From NCBI GenBank assembly GCA_014190155.1, contig BJFY01000001.1, positions 1 to 64,000 of the forward strand: DNA of 64,000 nucleotides. Direction: 5' to 3'. The position numbers were made by a program, and so were the translations under genes. Below are positions 26,613-36,097 of the stretch, piece after piece. Under the pieces are notes generated by a model that was not told the DNA's origin, searched no databases, and saw only the letters and a list, made by a program, of their open reading frames with translations. Source of the DNA: Actinomycetes bacterium (lineage in GTDB: Bacteria; Actinomycetota; Actinomycetes; Nanopelagicales; Nanopelagicaceae). Positions within the stretch are counted from its first letter, which is position 1; each line of letters starts with the position of its first letter.

Positions 26613-27083
26613 ATGAACGTGCTCGATGCGGTCGATTCTGCTTCTCTCCGCTCTGATATCCCAAACTTCCGTGCCGGCGATGAACTTAAAGTTCACGTGC
26701 GAGTTATTGAAGGTAGTAAGAGCCGTATCCAGGTTTTCCAAGGCGTAGTAATCGGCCGACAAGGATCAGGCGTTCGCGAAACTTTTAATATTCGTAAGAT
26801 TTCATATGGCGTTGGCGTAGAGCGTATTTTCCCAGTACACGCGCCGGTTATCGAAAAAATTGAATTAGTTCGAAAGGGCGAAGTACGTCGCGCCAAACTT
26901 TACTTCTTAAGAGATCTTCGTGGCAAAGCTGCAAAGATTAAAGAGAAGCGCGGTGGCGATGATTTGGCGGCCGCTTATTCAACAACCACAACATCAATTC
27001 TTGATGAAGTGAAGCCAGCTGTAGCAGAAGCTCCAACTGAAGCGGTTGTTGAAACTTCAGATGCGCAAACAACGGAAGCTTAG
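26613..27083 (+). CDS. rplS: 50S ribosomal protein L19 with a C-terminal extension
   Basis: Large-subunit protein at the subunit interface. The core ([16 protein letters not shown] to [14 protein letters not shown]) covers about residues 12-125, the usual L19 length. An Ala/Thr/Glu-rich tail of about 30 residues follows. ATG 26613 matches the conserved N-terminus, although the frame is open to 26571. The last 23 bases overlap lepB. Confidence 0.95.
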   Translation: MNVLDAVDSASLRSDIPNFRAGDELKVHVRVIEGSKSRIQVFQGVVIGRQGSGVRETFNIRKISYGVGVERIFPVHAPVIEKIELVRKGEVRRAKLYFLRDLRGKAAKIKEKRGGDDLAAAYSTTTTSILDEVKPAVAEAPTEAVVETSDAQTTEA

Positions 27084-27738
27084 TTCGCTAGGAGAACTTC
27101 CACTCCTTGTAGTTGTCGCGCTAGTAGTCTCAATTGTTGTTAAGACTTTTTTAATTCAATTTTTCTATATTCCATCGGGGTCAATGGAGAACACGCTGCA
27201 AGTCAATGATCGCGTGGGTGTTAATAAAATAGGTAATTTTTTTAGCGAGATTAAGCGTGGCGAAGTAGTAGTTTTCCGAGATTCGGCTGGCTGGCTACCC
27301 GAACCCGATCCAGCCGATGCTGGGATAGTTGGTAAAGCAAAGTCAGCTTTAGTTTTTGTCGGGATTCTCCCTAACCCAGCAAAGCAATATTTGATTAAAC
27401 GCGTAATTGGCGTTGGTGGCGATCACATCGTCTGCTGCGATGCAACCCATCATTTAAAAGTGAATAATATTTCAGTCAAAGAACCATATATTTTCCAAGG
27501 TGATCGCCCAAGTGATGCCGATTTTGAAGTTACGGTTCCTAAGGGGTTTATCTGGGTAATGGGAGATCATCGCAGTGCAAGCGCAGATTCCAGATTCCAC
27601 ACCGATGATCCGCATAAAGGGATGGTTCCGCTCTCTACTGTTACCGGTCGCGCAACATTTGTGGTCTGGCCCTTGAAAAATGTAAAAATAATTGGGGCTG
27701 CTAGCGATTTATCTAAAGTAACTGTAATTAAAAAATAG
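27061..27738 (+). CDS. lepB: Signal peptidase I
   Basis: Membrane serine protease that removes Sec and Tat signal peptides. 225 residues. One N-terminal membrane segment ([20 protein letters not shown]) is followed by catalytic Ser in [10 protein letters not shown] and Lys in [12 protein letters not shown], then the conserved [16 protein letters not shown] 27061 is preferred over an upstream start at 27046. The gene begins inside rplS, so the two are co-transcribed; rplS-lepB-rnhB is the usual actinobacterial order. Confidence 0.94.
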   Translation: MRKQRKLSSLGELPLLVVVALVVSIVVKTFLIQFFYIPSGSMENTLQVNDRVGVNKIGNFFSEIKRGEVVVFRDSAGWLPEPDPADAGIVGKAKSALVFVGILPNPAKQYLIKRVIGVGGDHIVCCDATHHLKVNNISVKEPYIFQGDRPSDADFEVTVPKGFIWVMGDHRSASADSRFHTDDPHKGMVPLSTVTGRATFVVWPLKNVKIIGAASDLSKVTVIKK

Positions 27739-27767
27739 CCGCAGACCTTTAATTAAAGGATCGCTCA

Positions 27768-28373
27768 ATGATTGAAGCAAAGCTGATTAGCACTGGCTTT
27801 AAATATATCGCCGGAGTTGATGAAGCCGGACGGGGTGCTTGCGCTGGCCCGCTAGTAATCGCGGCCGTTATTTTAGATAGTCCCCTTTCAGAAAAATTTG
27901 CTGAAGTGCGCGATTCTAAAGAGTTAACGGAAAAGCAACGCGAGCGACTCTATACGCTGATTATTGATAATTCCATTTCATACGCAATTATTTCGGCAAC
28001 AGTAAGTGAAATAGATAGTGGTGGAGTGCATAGAGTGAATATCGAAGGAATGCGCAGAGCGGTTCTAGGACTCAAATTTAGGCCCGAATATGTTTTGACT
28101 GATGGTTATAAAATTGAGGGACTTGCAATTCCTGCACTCGCAGTCTGGAAAGGTGACCAAGTTGCAGTCTCAATCAGCGCTGCTTCAATATTAGCTAAAG
28201 TCACGCGTGATCAAATAATGCGAGAACTCGATAGCGAATATCCTAATTACGGAATGTCATCACATAAAGGATATATAACTAAAAAGCATTCAGCTGCCCT
28301 TGCTAAATTTGGGGTTACTGAAATTCACCGTAAATCATTTGCAAATATTGCAGACCTTATTCACAACGGCTAA
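27768..28373 (+). CDS. rnhB: Ribonuclease HII
   Basis: Removes ribonucleotides and RNA primers from DNA. 201 residues. The acidic active site is visible: GVDEAGRGACAGP (Asp, Glu), the Asp in RDSKELTEKQR, and the downstream Asp in LTDGYKI. KGYITKKHSAAL is typical of the C-terminal part. It lies 29 bases after lepB. Confidence 0.95.
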   Translation: MIEAKLISTGFKYIAGVDEAGRGACAGPLVIAAVILDSPLSEKFAEVRDSKELTEKQRERLYTLIIDNSISYAIISATVSEIDSGGVHRVNIEGMRRAVLGLKFRPEYVLTDGYKIEGLAIPALAVWKGDQVAVSISAASILAKVTRDQIMRELDSEYPNYGMSSHKGYITKKHSAALAKFGVTEIHRKSFANIADLIHNG

Positions 28374-28433
28374 TAATTCACATTTAGTAACAGTGCCCCG
28401 AATCGCTAATTAAATACTTCATAGCCTTGCGCC

Positions 28434-28802
28434 ATGGCAAAAAGTAAACAAGCGGCGTTAATTGGTGAAGTTGGCGAGACTTTTGTAGCAAATTATCTAA
28501 AGAAAAAAGGTTATGGAATCCTCGCGCGAAATTGGCGGATCAAAGATGGTGAGATTGATTTAATAGCGTTATCGCCAAATGGGAAAATTACTTTTGTTGA
28601 AGTAAAATCTCGTTCCTCGATGGCATTCGGTCACCCATTGGAGGCGATCAGCCCAGATAAGGCTTATCGATTACAACGGTTAGCGCTGGCGTGGCTAGTT
28701 TCCAATTCAAAATTTGGCGCAGATTTCCAGATTGATGCCGCGGCCGTAATTATCGCGCCATCCGGCGGAATCGAAATAGATTATCGCGAAGCCGTGCTGT
28801 GA
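28434..28802 (+). CDS. UPF0102 (YraN) family endonuclease-like protein
   Basis: 122-residue protein with a restriction-endonuclease-like fold. Motifs are GEVGETFVANYLKKKGY, ARNWRIKDGEIDLIAL and FVEVKSRSS, containing the D...ExK active-site pattern. Its role is not firmly established; the family often sits between rnhB and comM, as here. Its stop overlaps the comM start by 4 bases (GTGA). Confidence 0.9.
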   Translation: MAKSKQAALIGEVGETFVANYLKKKGYGILARNWRIKDGEIDLIALSPNGKITFVEVKSRSSMAFGHPLEAISPDKAYRLQRLALAWLVSNSKFGADFQIDAAAVIIAPSGGIEIDYREAVL

Positions 28803-30322
28803 CTATTGGGGTAACCCATGGCGTTAGCTTGATAGGACTAGCTGGAACCTTGGTCCAGATTGAAGTCGATATTTCAGATGGCTTACCGCATTACTCGTTA
28901 TTGGGTTTACCAGATTTAGCGTTAATGGAATCCCGCGATCGGGTCCGTTCTGCATTAGTTAATTCGCAGGAGATCTGGCCAAATAAGAAAGTTACGGTTT
29001 CGCTCTCGCCTGCTTGGTTACCAAAAAGTGGTTCGAATTTTGACCTACCAATTGCAGTTGCGATTTTGGCTGCGCAAGAAGTTATTCCGGCCCAACGATT
29101 ACATCGATCTGTTTTTTACGGTGAGCTCGCGCTCGATGGGCGGATCCGCGAAGCTCGGGGCGTACTGCCAGCACTAATTTCACTTTTGAATAGCGACGTT
29201 CAAACTGTGATTGTGCCACAAGCAAATGCTGCGGAAGCAAAGTTAGTATCTGGTTTAGAAATTATTCCAATGGGAAACATTTCGGAATTGTTGAAATGGT
29301 TGCGAACTGGAATCAGAGTTGAAGCAGAAGAACTAGTTTTAATCGAAAAAGTAAATGGCTTTAAAGATTTATCGGATGTGGCTGGCCAACCCGAAGCTAG
29401 ATATGCCTTAGAAGTAGCAGCAACTGGCGGCCACCACATATTAATGATTGGACCACCCGGAACTGGCAAAACTATGCTGGCGGAGCGGCTACCTTCGTTG
29501 CTACCAGGACTAGACGATAAAGCAGCGCTCGAAGTTAGTGCGATTCATTCGGTTGCTGGCGCACTAAAGGAACGTGGATTATTTTCAAAAGAACCACCAT
29601 TTATTTCGCCACATCACACCACAACGCGAACTGCGATGGTAGGCGGTGGATCTAGCGTTATAAAACCTGGCGCATGTTCGTTAGCTCATAATGGTGTTCT
29701 ATTTATAGATGAAGCGCCAGAATGTGTTAGCGGCGTTTTAGATGCGCTACGCCAACCTTTGGAATCAGGCGAAATTACAATCACTAGAGCGATTGGTAGC
29801 GCAACTTTTCCAGCGGATTTCATACTTGTGCTCGCTGCAAATCCATGTCCATGTGGCCGACTTTCTGGCAGAGGACGGGGCTGCAGCTGTTCATCATTAC
29901 AAGTACGGCGCTATTTGAATCGGCTTTCGGGGCCACTTATTGATCGGGTAGACCTAAGAATTAAAGTGGAACCGCCATCAAGAACTGCTTTTGCAAGTGG
30001 GGAAGTTGGGGAAAGCAGCGCGGTTGTTAGAGAACGGGTAGCGCTGGCACGGGCGCGAGCCGCAAAGCGATTTGCTACTTTGAATATTTCTCGCAATGCC
30101 GAAATTCCAGCATTTGCACTGAGAAATGAATTTAAAGCAGAGCGAACCGGCATGTCACTTTTGCATAATGAAATGGATCGAGAAAATCTAACCGCACGAG
30201 GTTTTCACAAAACGTTACGGTTAGCTTGGAGTATTGCTGATTTAGCAGAGCATGAGTTACCCCTATTAGAAGATGTAAAGCGGGCGCTGGTACTACGTGA
30301 TGGCATGGAACTATTTGGATGA
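28799..30322 (+). CDS. comM: YifB/ComM-type Mg-chelatase-like AAA+ ATPase
   Basis: 507 residues. An N-terminal Lon-protease-like domain lies at about 10-165. The AAA+ core has Walker A MIGPPGTGKTMLAERLPS and Walker B NGVLFIDEAPE, a zinc-binding CPCG...CSCSS insert follows, and a C-terminal Mg-chelatase domain closes the protein. ComM is a branch-migration helicase during natural transformation in Gram-negatives; in actinobacteria the role is inferred. It overlaps dprA by 4 bases, supporting DNA uptake or processing. Confidence 0.93.
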   Translation: MTIGVTHGVSLIGLAGTLVQIEVDISDGLPHYSLLGLPDLALMESRDRVRSALVNSQEIWPNKKVTVSLSPAWLPKSGSNFDLPIAVAILAAQEVIPAQRLHRSVFYGELALDGRIREARGVLPALISLLNSDVQTVIVPQANAAEAKLVSGLEIIPMGNISELLKWLRTGIRVEAEELVLIEKVNGFKDLSDVAGQPEARYALEVAATGGHHILMIGPPGTGKTMLAERLPSLLPGLDDKAALEVSAIHSVAGALKERGLFSKEPPFISPHHTTTRTAMVGGGSSVIKPGACSLAHNGVLFIDEAPECVSGVLDALRQPLESGEITITRAIGSATFPADFILVLAANPCPCGRLSGRGRGCSCSSLQVRRYLNRLSGPLIDRVDLRIKVEPPSRTAFASGEVGESSAVVRERVALARARAAKRFATLNISRNAEIPAFALRNEFKAERTGMSLLHNEMDRENLTARGFHKTLRLAWSIADLAEHELPLLEDVKRALVLRDGMELFG

Positions 30323-31206
30323 ATACAACAGAGACACGAGTTCGACTCTTTGCCGCAATCGAAGGTGGTTCACTTTTCTGGAGCAATGAAATTGCATCTT
30401 TTGGATCGGATTTAGTACTAGAAAAGATAATTAGCAGTGGCTACCCAACTGATAAAAACTCAATGGGTTTTATTTCTAGAGAAGTTAAAAATTCGAACGC
30501 CGAACAATTGTTGGCTGAAATATCGGCAGCCGGAGCCAGCTTTATTACACCAGAATCTGCAGAATGGCCAACTTCATTAAATGATTTAATTGCGCCACCA
30601 ATTGGAATAGTTATTAAAGGAGTGTTAAATAGCGGAAAGAAAGTTTCGATAGTTGGCACTCGGAATCCATCGACTTATGGCGCTCGAGTAGCAAGCGAAT
30701 TCGGTGCGAGTTTTGCGGACAATGGTTGGACCGTAATTAGCGGTGGAGCTTATGGCATTGATACGGCAGCACATCGAGGGGCACTTGCCGGAGAAGGCGC
30801 TACTTACGCGGTGCTAGCTTCCGGCGTTTGCATTAATTATCCCGCCGCTAATGACCGACTCTTTAATGAAATTTCGGAGAGTGGGGCGCTACTTTCTGAA
30901 GTAATGCCAAATGTGCGAGCGAAGCCGGAGCGATTTCTCGCCCGCAATCGATTAATTGCTGCGTTATCGCTCGGCACAATTGTGGTTGAAGCCGCATTTC
31001 GCAGCGGTTCGCTTCGGACTGCACGAGATGCTGCGGAAATCTATCGAACTGTGATGGCGATCCCTGGTCCAATAACTTCTCCAACAAGTGATGGTTGTCA
31101 TCGATTAATTGCAGAGCGTTGCGCTGAAATTGTTACTTCCGCCAATGACGCGATTGAGTTGATGAGCCCATTAGCAGGTACGCTCTCCTCTGATGAGTTC
31201 AGATAA
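30319..31206 (+). CDS. dprA: DNA-processing protein DprA
   Basis: Loads RecA on incoming single-stranded DNA. 295 residues with the Rossmann-like core: SIVGTRNPSTYGARVASEF, VISGGAYGIDTAAHRGAL, FLARNRLIAALSLGTIVVEA and GSLRTARDAAE. It lacks the C-terminal winged helix found in longer homologues. It overlaps comM by 4 and era by 14 bases. Confidence 0.93.
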   Translation: MNTTETRVRLFAAIEGGSLFWSNEIASFGSDLVLEKIISSGYPTDKNSMGFISREVKNSNAEQLLAEISAAGASFITPESAEWPTSLNDLIAPPIGIVIKGVLNSGKKVSIVGTRNPSTYGARVASEFGASFADNGWTVISGGAYGIDTAAHRGALAGEGATYAVLASGVCINYPAANDRLFNEISESGALLSEVMPNVRAKPERFLARNRLIAALSLGTIVVEAAFRSGSLRTARDAAEIYRTVMAIPGPITSPTSDGCHRLIAERCAEIVTSANDAIELMSPLAGTLSSDEFR

Positions 31207-32137
31207 TAATGAAATTAAACACCGAGCTGGCTTTATCGCAATTGTTGGTCGGCCAAATACTGGAAAATCTACTTTAGTAAATGCGTTAGTGGGTTCGAAA
31301 GTAGTTATTACCTCACACCATCCAAACACCACACGCAATGCGATTCGGGCCATTGTTTCCCAACCAAACTACCAACTCGTTTTAGTTGATACGCCGGGCG
31401 TGCATAAGTCAAAAACAATGCTTGGAAGTCGATTGAATGCGATGGCTAGCGAGAGCATGGACTCAGTAGATGTAGTCGCAATTTGTTTGCCAGCTAATGA
31501 GGAAATCGGTCACGGTGACTTATTCATCGCAAAAGATATGGCGTCCCAGCACAGTGCAAAAAAGATTGCGATCCTAACTAAGACCGATTTAGTTAGCAAT
31601 GAAGGGTTACCACCAAAATTATTAGCTATTGCCAAACTTGCAAAGGATGCTGGTTTTGCATGGGATGAAGTTGTGCCACTTTCCGCAAAAAGAGGTGACC
31701 AAGTGGCGTTAATTATGGAACTTTTTGCAAAGTACTCGCCTGAAAGTCCTAGTTTTTATCCAGAAGAAATGTTAAGCGATCAAACCCTCGAACATACGAT
31801 CGCTGAATATATTCGCGAAGCCGCAATTGTCGACGTATTTGAAGAGGTGCCACATTCCATAATGGTGGTTGTGGATGAAATGACAGAACGAGATAAGCGC
31901 GTTCCTAATGAACGTCCGTTTTACGATATTCACGCGACTATTCACGTAGAGCGAGATAGCCAGAAATCTATAATTTTGGGGCATAAAGGGGAGCGATTAA
32001 AGAAAGTCGGTACAAATGCGCGGGCAGAAATTGAACGATTAGTAAAGGGACGAATATTTCTAGGACTTCACGTAAAAGTTTCGGCTAATTGGCAGAAAGA
32101 TCCAAAAGCACTTGGTCGGATGGGATTTATTGAATAA
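31193..32137 (+). CDS. era: GTPase Era
   Basis: Ribosome-assembly GTPase that binds the 3' end of 16S rRNA. 314 residues: G1 GRPNTGKST, the TTRN switch, G3 DTPGVHK, and a TKTD G4 in place of the usual NKxD. The C-terminal KH domain has IILGHKGERLKKVGTNAR and LHVKVSANWQ. Its start lies inside dprA, an unusual location compared with the common ybeY-era arrangement. It overlaps the convergent EamA gene by 11 bases. Confidence 0.95.
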   Translation: MSSDNNEIKHRAGFIAIVGRPNTGKSTLVNALVGSKVVITSHHPNTTRNAIRAIVSQPNYQLVLVDTPGVHKSKTMLGSRLNAMASESMDSVDVVAICLPANEEIGHGDLFIAKDMASQHSAKKIAILTKTDLVSNEGLPPKLLAIAKLAKDAGFAWDEVVPLSAKRGDQVALIMELFAKYSPESPSFYPEEMLSDQTLEHTIAEYIREAAIVDVFEEVPHSIMVVVDEMTERDKRVPNERPFYDIHATIHVERDSQKSIILGHKGERLKKVGTNARAEIERLVKGRIFLGLHVKVSANWQKDPKALGRMGFIE

Positions 32138-33002
32138 CTGCTGACTCGTGCTTCCGACTGGCTAAATATGAACCAACTAACACAAGTGGTAATCCAATTA
32201 ATATTCCCAAAGTTATCGGCTCTGAAAGCACAATTATACCTAATAAAATTGCGACCATAACGTTCATATAAGTTACTAATGAAGCTCTTGCCGCTCCCAT
32301 TTTTCGTATAACTAAGAAGAACGAAATGAAACCGCCGCCAGTACAGAAAACCCCAAGCACCATCAAGCTTGTAATTGCTTTTGTCGATGGCATTTCTGTA
32401 GGTAAATTAAAGAGTGCAATTGGCAGATAAACTAAAGAAGTTATCGCCAACGCTACTGCATTTATTGCAAGTAAATCTGCGTTAGGCAATTTCTTAATAA
32501 TCATATTTACCGCCCATGCATAACCAATCGATGCGAGTAACACTTCACCGATTGCATAACCATTTCCAATATTGCTAAATGTTTCTAAGCCAACTAAGAA
32601 AATAATGCCAGTAAAACCAACGCCTAAACCAACAATTCGCTTACCTTCCCAAACTGATTTGTCGCCATAGATTGAGGCAAAGACGGTTGCCCAAATCGGG
32701 GTTGTACAAACTAATAGGCTAGTTAATCCCGACGAAAGTTTTTCTTGTGCGTGTGTGATAAAAAACCAAGGCCCAATTAATTCTCCAATTGCGTAAATAA
32801 AAATTAATTTCCAATGCCTAATTTCGGTAAAGAACGTTTTTTGCGCAATTGTAAGAGCACCTAAAATCAGAGCGCCAACAGTGCTTCGAGTGACAATAAC
32901 AATTGCGGGTGAAAGCTCATTTACTGCGATTGAGATAAATAAATAAGGGATACCCCAAAGTACGCCTGCTATTAGGAATAAGAACCAATCTCGGGATTTC
33001 AC
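32127..33002 (-). CDS. EamA/DMT-family permease
   Basis: 291 residues with about ten membrane segments in two EamA repeats (first beginning WFLFLIAGVLWGIPYLF, second GYAIGEVLLASIGYAWAV). Drug/metabolite transporter superfamily, substrate unknown. It is convergent with era and divergent from the phosphofructokinase gene. Confidence 0.85.
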   Translation of the reverse strand: MKSRDWFLFLIAGVLWGIPYLFISIAVNELSPAIVIVTRSTVGALILGALTIAQKTFFTEIRHWKLIFIYAIGELIGPWFFITHAQEKLSSGLTSLLVCTTPIWATVFASIYGDKSVWEGKRIVGLGVGFTGIIFLVGLETFSNIGNGYAIGEVLLASIGYAWAVNMIIKKLPNADLLAINAVALAITSLVYLPIALFNLPTEMPSTKAITSLMVLGVFCTGGGFISFFLVIRKMGAARASLVTYMNVMVAILLGIIVLSEPITLGILIGLPLVLVGSYLASRKHESAVIQ

Positions 33003-33139
33003 TTTAAGGCGCTGCCTTTCGCTGTAACGGTTGCGGTATTTCGCTAAAGGTAAGGGGCTAACGGTAGACTAGCCAAGTCAACGATGACCTTATTGATGCG
33101 ATTTATCTCATAGTTACTGGAAATCGGAGCAAATAGATT

Positions 33140-34165
33140 ATGCGTTTTGGAGTTCTCACTGGTGGCGGAGATTGCCCAGGATTAAATGCAGTGATTAGAG
33201 CGCTAGTTCGAAAAGGCGTAAAAGAATATGGTTTCGAGTTTGTTGGCTTTCGGGATGGCTGGAAAGGGCCGCTTGAAGGTTTAACAATGCCGTTAGATAT
33301 CGCAACAACCCGCGGAATATTGCCAAGAGGCGGCACAATCCTAGGTTCATCTAGAACTAATCCATTCAAAATTGATGGCGGCGTGACGAAGATCAAAGAG
33401 AATTTAGCAAAAATAGGGATTGACGCGCTGATTGCAATTGGCGGCGAAGACACTTTGGGAGTTGCGACAAAACTAGACCAACTTGGCGTAAAAGTAATTG
33501 GCGTTCCGAAAACTATTGATAATGATCTGAATAATACTGATTATACATTTGGTTTTGATACTGCAGTAAATATTGCAGTTGAAGCAATTGATAGATTGCA
33601 CACTACGGCTGAATCTCATCACCGCGCGCTAATCGTTGAAGTTATGGGTCGCCATGCCGGTTGGATTGCACTGCATTCTGGTCTTGCTGGCGGCGCAGCA
33701 TGCATTCTGATTCCAGAAGTTCCATTTAGCATCGATAAAGTTTGTGAGTGGGTTGAATCTAGATTCAAATCAAGTTATGCGCCAATCATTGTGGTTGCTG
33801 AAGGCGCGTTGCCACAGGATGGCGATTTGATTACTAAAGATAAAACTTTAGACGCCTTCGGTCATGTAAAACTCTCCGGCATCGGGGATTGGCTAGCGCA
33901 AGAAATTGAAAAGCGAACTGGTAAAGAAGCGCGCACCACAATTCTTGGCCATATCCAACGCGGTGGAACTCCAACTGCATTTGACCGAGTACTTGCAACT
34001 CGATTTGGTTTACATGCGATTACAGCAGCTTACGAAGGCGACTGGGGCAAGATGGTAGCGCTCCATGGCACCAAAATTGCACGAGTTCCGTTGGCATCGG
34101 CTACCGAGAAACTCAAAACCGTTGATCCAGAGTTACTAAAGGAGGCTGAGATCTTCTTTGGTTAA
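33140..34165 (+). CDS. pfp: 6-phosphofructokinase, PPi-dependent type by key residues
   Basis: Glycolytic phosphorylation of fructose 6-phosphate, 341 residues. GGGDCPGLNAVIR at the N-terminus and MGRHAGWIAL in the middle are typical. The donor-specificity positions, which happen to carry E. coli numbering here, are Asp104 (GGEDT) and Lys124 (VPKTIDND). Asp104 plus Lys124 marks PPi-dependent enzymes such as that of Amycolatopsis methanolica; ATP enzymes have Gly at both. PPi use is therefore predicted, which would also make the step reversible. It overlaps aroG by 8 bases. Confidence 0.9.
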   Translation: MRFGVLTGGGDCPGLNAVIRALVRKGVKEYGFEFVGFRDGWKGPLEGLTMPLDIATTRGILPRGGTILGSSRTNPFKIDGGVTKIKENLAKIGIDALIAIGGEDTLGVATKLDQLGVKVIGVPKTIDNDLNNTDYTFGFDTAVNIAVEAIDRLHTTAESHHRALIVEVMGRHAGWIALHSGLAGGAACILIPEVPFSIDKVCEWVESRFKSSYAPIIVVAEGALPQDGDLITKDKTLDAFGHVKLSGIGDWLAQEIEKRTGKEARTTILGHIQRGGTPTAFDRVLATRFGLHAITAAYEGDWGKMVALHGTKIARVPLASATEKLKTVDPELLKEAEIFFG

Positions 34166-35558
34166 TTGGCCCCGCCAACTACCAGAACTTCTCTATCCTT
34201 TCCCAATGAATAGCGGAAATAGCTCGGCCCAAATCGAAGCGCTATTTAACGCTTCGTTAACTGCTGCGCAACAGCCGTCCTGGCCAGACAAAGTTGCGGT
34301 CGCTAGCGCTGTTGCAGAGCTACGATCGTTTCCGCCACTGGTCTTTGCAGGTGAGTGCGATAACTTAAAAGAACGTGTTGCGCTAGCTGCGGCTGGAGCT
34401 GCATTCTGGCTACAAGGTGGTGATTGCGCCGAAACTTTCGCTGGCGCAACTGCGGATTCCATAAGAAATAGAATTAAAACAATTTTACAAATGGCGGCAG
34501 TATTACAATATGGCGCAAGTTTGCCGGTAATTAAAGTTGGCAGAATGGCAGGTCAGTTTGCCAAGCCACGTAGTAATGACACCGAGACTCGAGATGGCGT
34601 AACTCTGCCGGCCTATCGCGGCGATGCCGTAAACGATTTAGAGTTTAATGAAAAATCGAGAACGCATGATCCAAATCGAATGGTCAAGGTCTATAACACC
34701 TCTGCAGCAACTCTAAATTTAGTGCGTGCATTCACCCAAGGTGGATTTGCTGATATTCGCCATGTACATGAATGGAATAAAGGTTTTATTAAAGATTCAA
34801 AAATAGGGCCACGCTACGAAGCGATGGCAAAAGAAATTGGCAGAGCTCTAGCGTTTACAAAATCTGCTGGTGTAGATCCAGACGGATTTAAAACCGTTGA
34901 TTTCTATTCAAGCCATGAAGCTTTGATAATGGAATACGAAAAAGCACTCACTCGTATCGATTCTAGAACTGGCGATGCCTACGATGTATCAGCGCACTTC
35001 ATATGGATAGGCGAGCGAACTAGACAATTAGATGGCGCGCACATGGATTTCGCGGCAAAGGTAAAGAATCCAATCGGTGTGAAAATTGGACCAAAGACCA
35101 CCCCGGATGAAGCGTTAGCAATCATTAAAAAACTTAACCCTGATAACGAGCCTGGCCGCTTAACTTTTATCACGCGAATGGGCGCCGGGAAGATCAGAGA
35201 AATTTTGCCATCAATTCTTAGTGCAGTAACTAAATCTGGCGCAAAAATTCTATGGGTATGCGATCCGATGCATGGCAATACCTACGAAGCTCCAAGTGGT
35301 TACAAGACTCGCAAATTTGATGATGTTATGGATGAAGTTCGTGGCTTCTTTGAAGTGCATAAAGCTTGCGGTACCCACCCAGGTGGTATTCATATCGAGC
35401 TAACTGGAGATGATGTAACGGAGTGCGTTGGTGGTGGTGAAGAAATTTCGCATGAAGATTTAGCAACTCGTTATGAAACGGCATGCGACCCAAGACTTAA
35501 CCACACCCAGGCTTTAGAATTAGCCTTTTTAGTAGCTGAGATGTTGCGAGACCGCTAA
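34158..35558 (+). CDS. aroG: Class II 3-deoxy-7-phosphoheptulonate synthase
   Basis: First step of the shikimate pathway, joining PEP and erythrose 4-phosphate. 466 residues of the class II (plant/actinobacterial) type: WLQGGDCAETFAG (Cys metal ligand, about residue 90), IKVGRMAGQFAKPRS, FYSSHEALIMEYE, and VCDPMHGNTYEAPSG. The start is a TTG inside the end of pfp, with AAAGGAGG at 34138-34145 as ribosome-binding site; the next ATG (34206) would cut the conserved N-terminal arm. Confidence 0.93.
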   Translation: MVNWPRQLPELLYPFPMNSGNSSAQIEALFNASLTAAQQPSWPDKVAVASAVAELRSFPPLVFAGECDNLKERVALAAAGAAFWLQGGDCAETFAGATADSIRNRIKTILQMAAVLQYGASLPVIKVGRMAGQFAKPRSNDTETRDGVTLPAYRGDAVNDLEFNEKSRTHDPNRMVKVYNTSAATLNLVRAFTQGGFADIRHVHEWNKGFIKDSKIGPRYEAMAKEIGRALAFTKSAGVDPDGFKTVDFYSSHEALIMEYEKALTRIDSRTGDAYDVSAHFIWIGERTRQLDGAHMDFAAKVKNPIGVKIGPKTTPDEALAIIKKLNPDNEPGRLTFITRMGAGKIREILPSILSAVTKSGAKILWVCDPMHGNTYEAPSGYKTRKFDDVMDEVRGFFEVHKACGTHPGGIHIELTGDDVTECVGGGEEISHEDLATRYETACDPRLNHTQALELAFLVAEMLRDR

Positions 35559-35602
35559 AGACCGCTATTTCATTTTTTTTGGTTACGAACTAAGATTCGC
35601 AA

Positions 35603-36097
35603 ATGCTCTTACGGGTTAGCCATAAAACGCCAATTGGCCAACTCCATATTATCGCTGACGAGCATGTAGTTCTAGCTTCTGGTTTTGGAGATGTGGAAAA
35701 TCTGATTGATCGATTAGATGAAATTGATCGCGCTCGTGAGATTTTCAAAGTTTCAAATATCGCAAAGATAAGTGATTTAGTTTTGGATTATTTTGATGGC
35801 GAACTAAATGCGCTAGATTCAATTTCAGTTAGGCAACCTGGGGCTAGTTTTTCACAAGCTGCATGGAAAGCTATGCGAAAAATTAAAGCTGGAAAAGTTA
35901 TTTCATATGCCGACTTAGCACACCGAGCCGGTTCGCCAGAAGCAGTTCGCGCAGCAGGTTCTGCATGTGCAAAAAATCTAATTGCGCCAATTATTCCTTG
36001 TCATCGCATTGTTAAAAGTGGCGGTGCGCTAGGTAATTACGGTTATGGTTTAGATTCGAAAGAATGGCTATTACGCCACGAGGGCTTTTTGCAATAA
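35603..36097 (+). CDS. ogt: Methylated-DNA--protein-cysteine methyltransferase
   Basis: Suicidal repair of O6-methylguanine. 164 residues. Active-site Cys in IPCHRIVKSGG, the preceding FSQAAWKAMRKIKAGKVISYADLA helix-turn-helix, and AVRAAGSACAKN are all present. Its 3' end overlaps convergent ltaE by 27 bases. Confidence 0.95.
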   Translation: MLLRVSHKTPIGQLHIIADEHVVLASGFGDVENLIDRLDEIDRAREIFKVSNIAKISDLVLDYFDGELNALDSISVRQPGASFSQAAWKAMRKIKAGKVISYADLAHRAGSPEAVRAAGSACAKNLIAPIIPCHRIVKSGGALGNYGYGLDSKEWLLRHEGFLQ

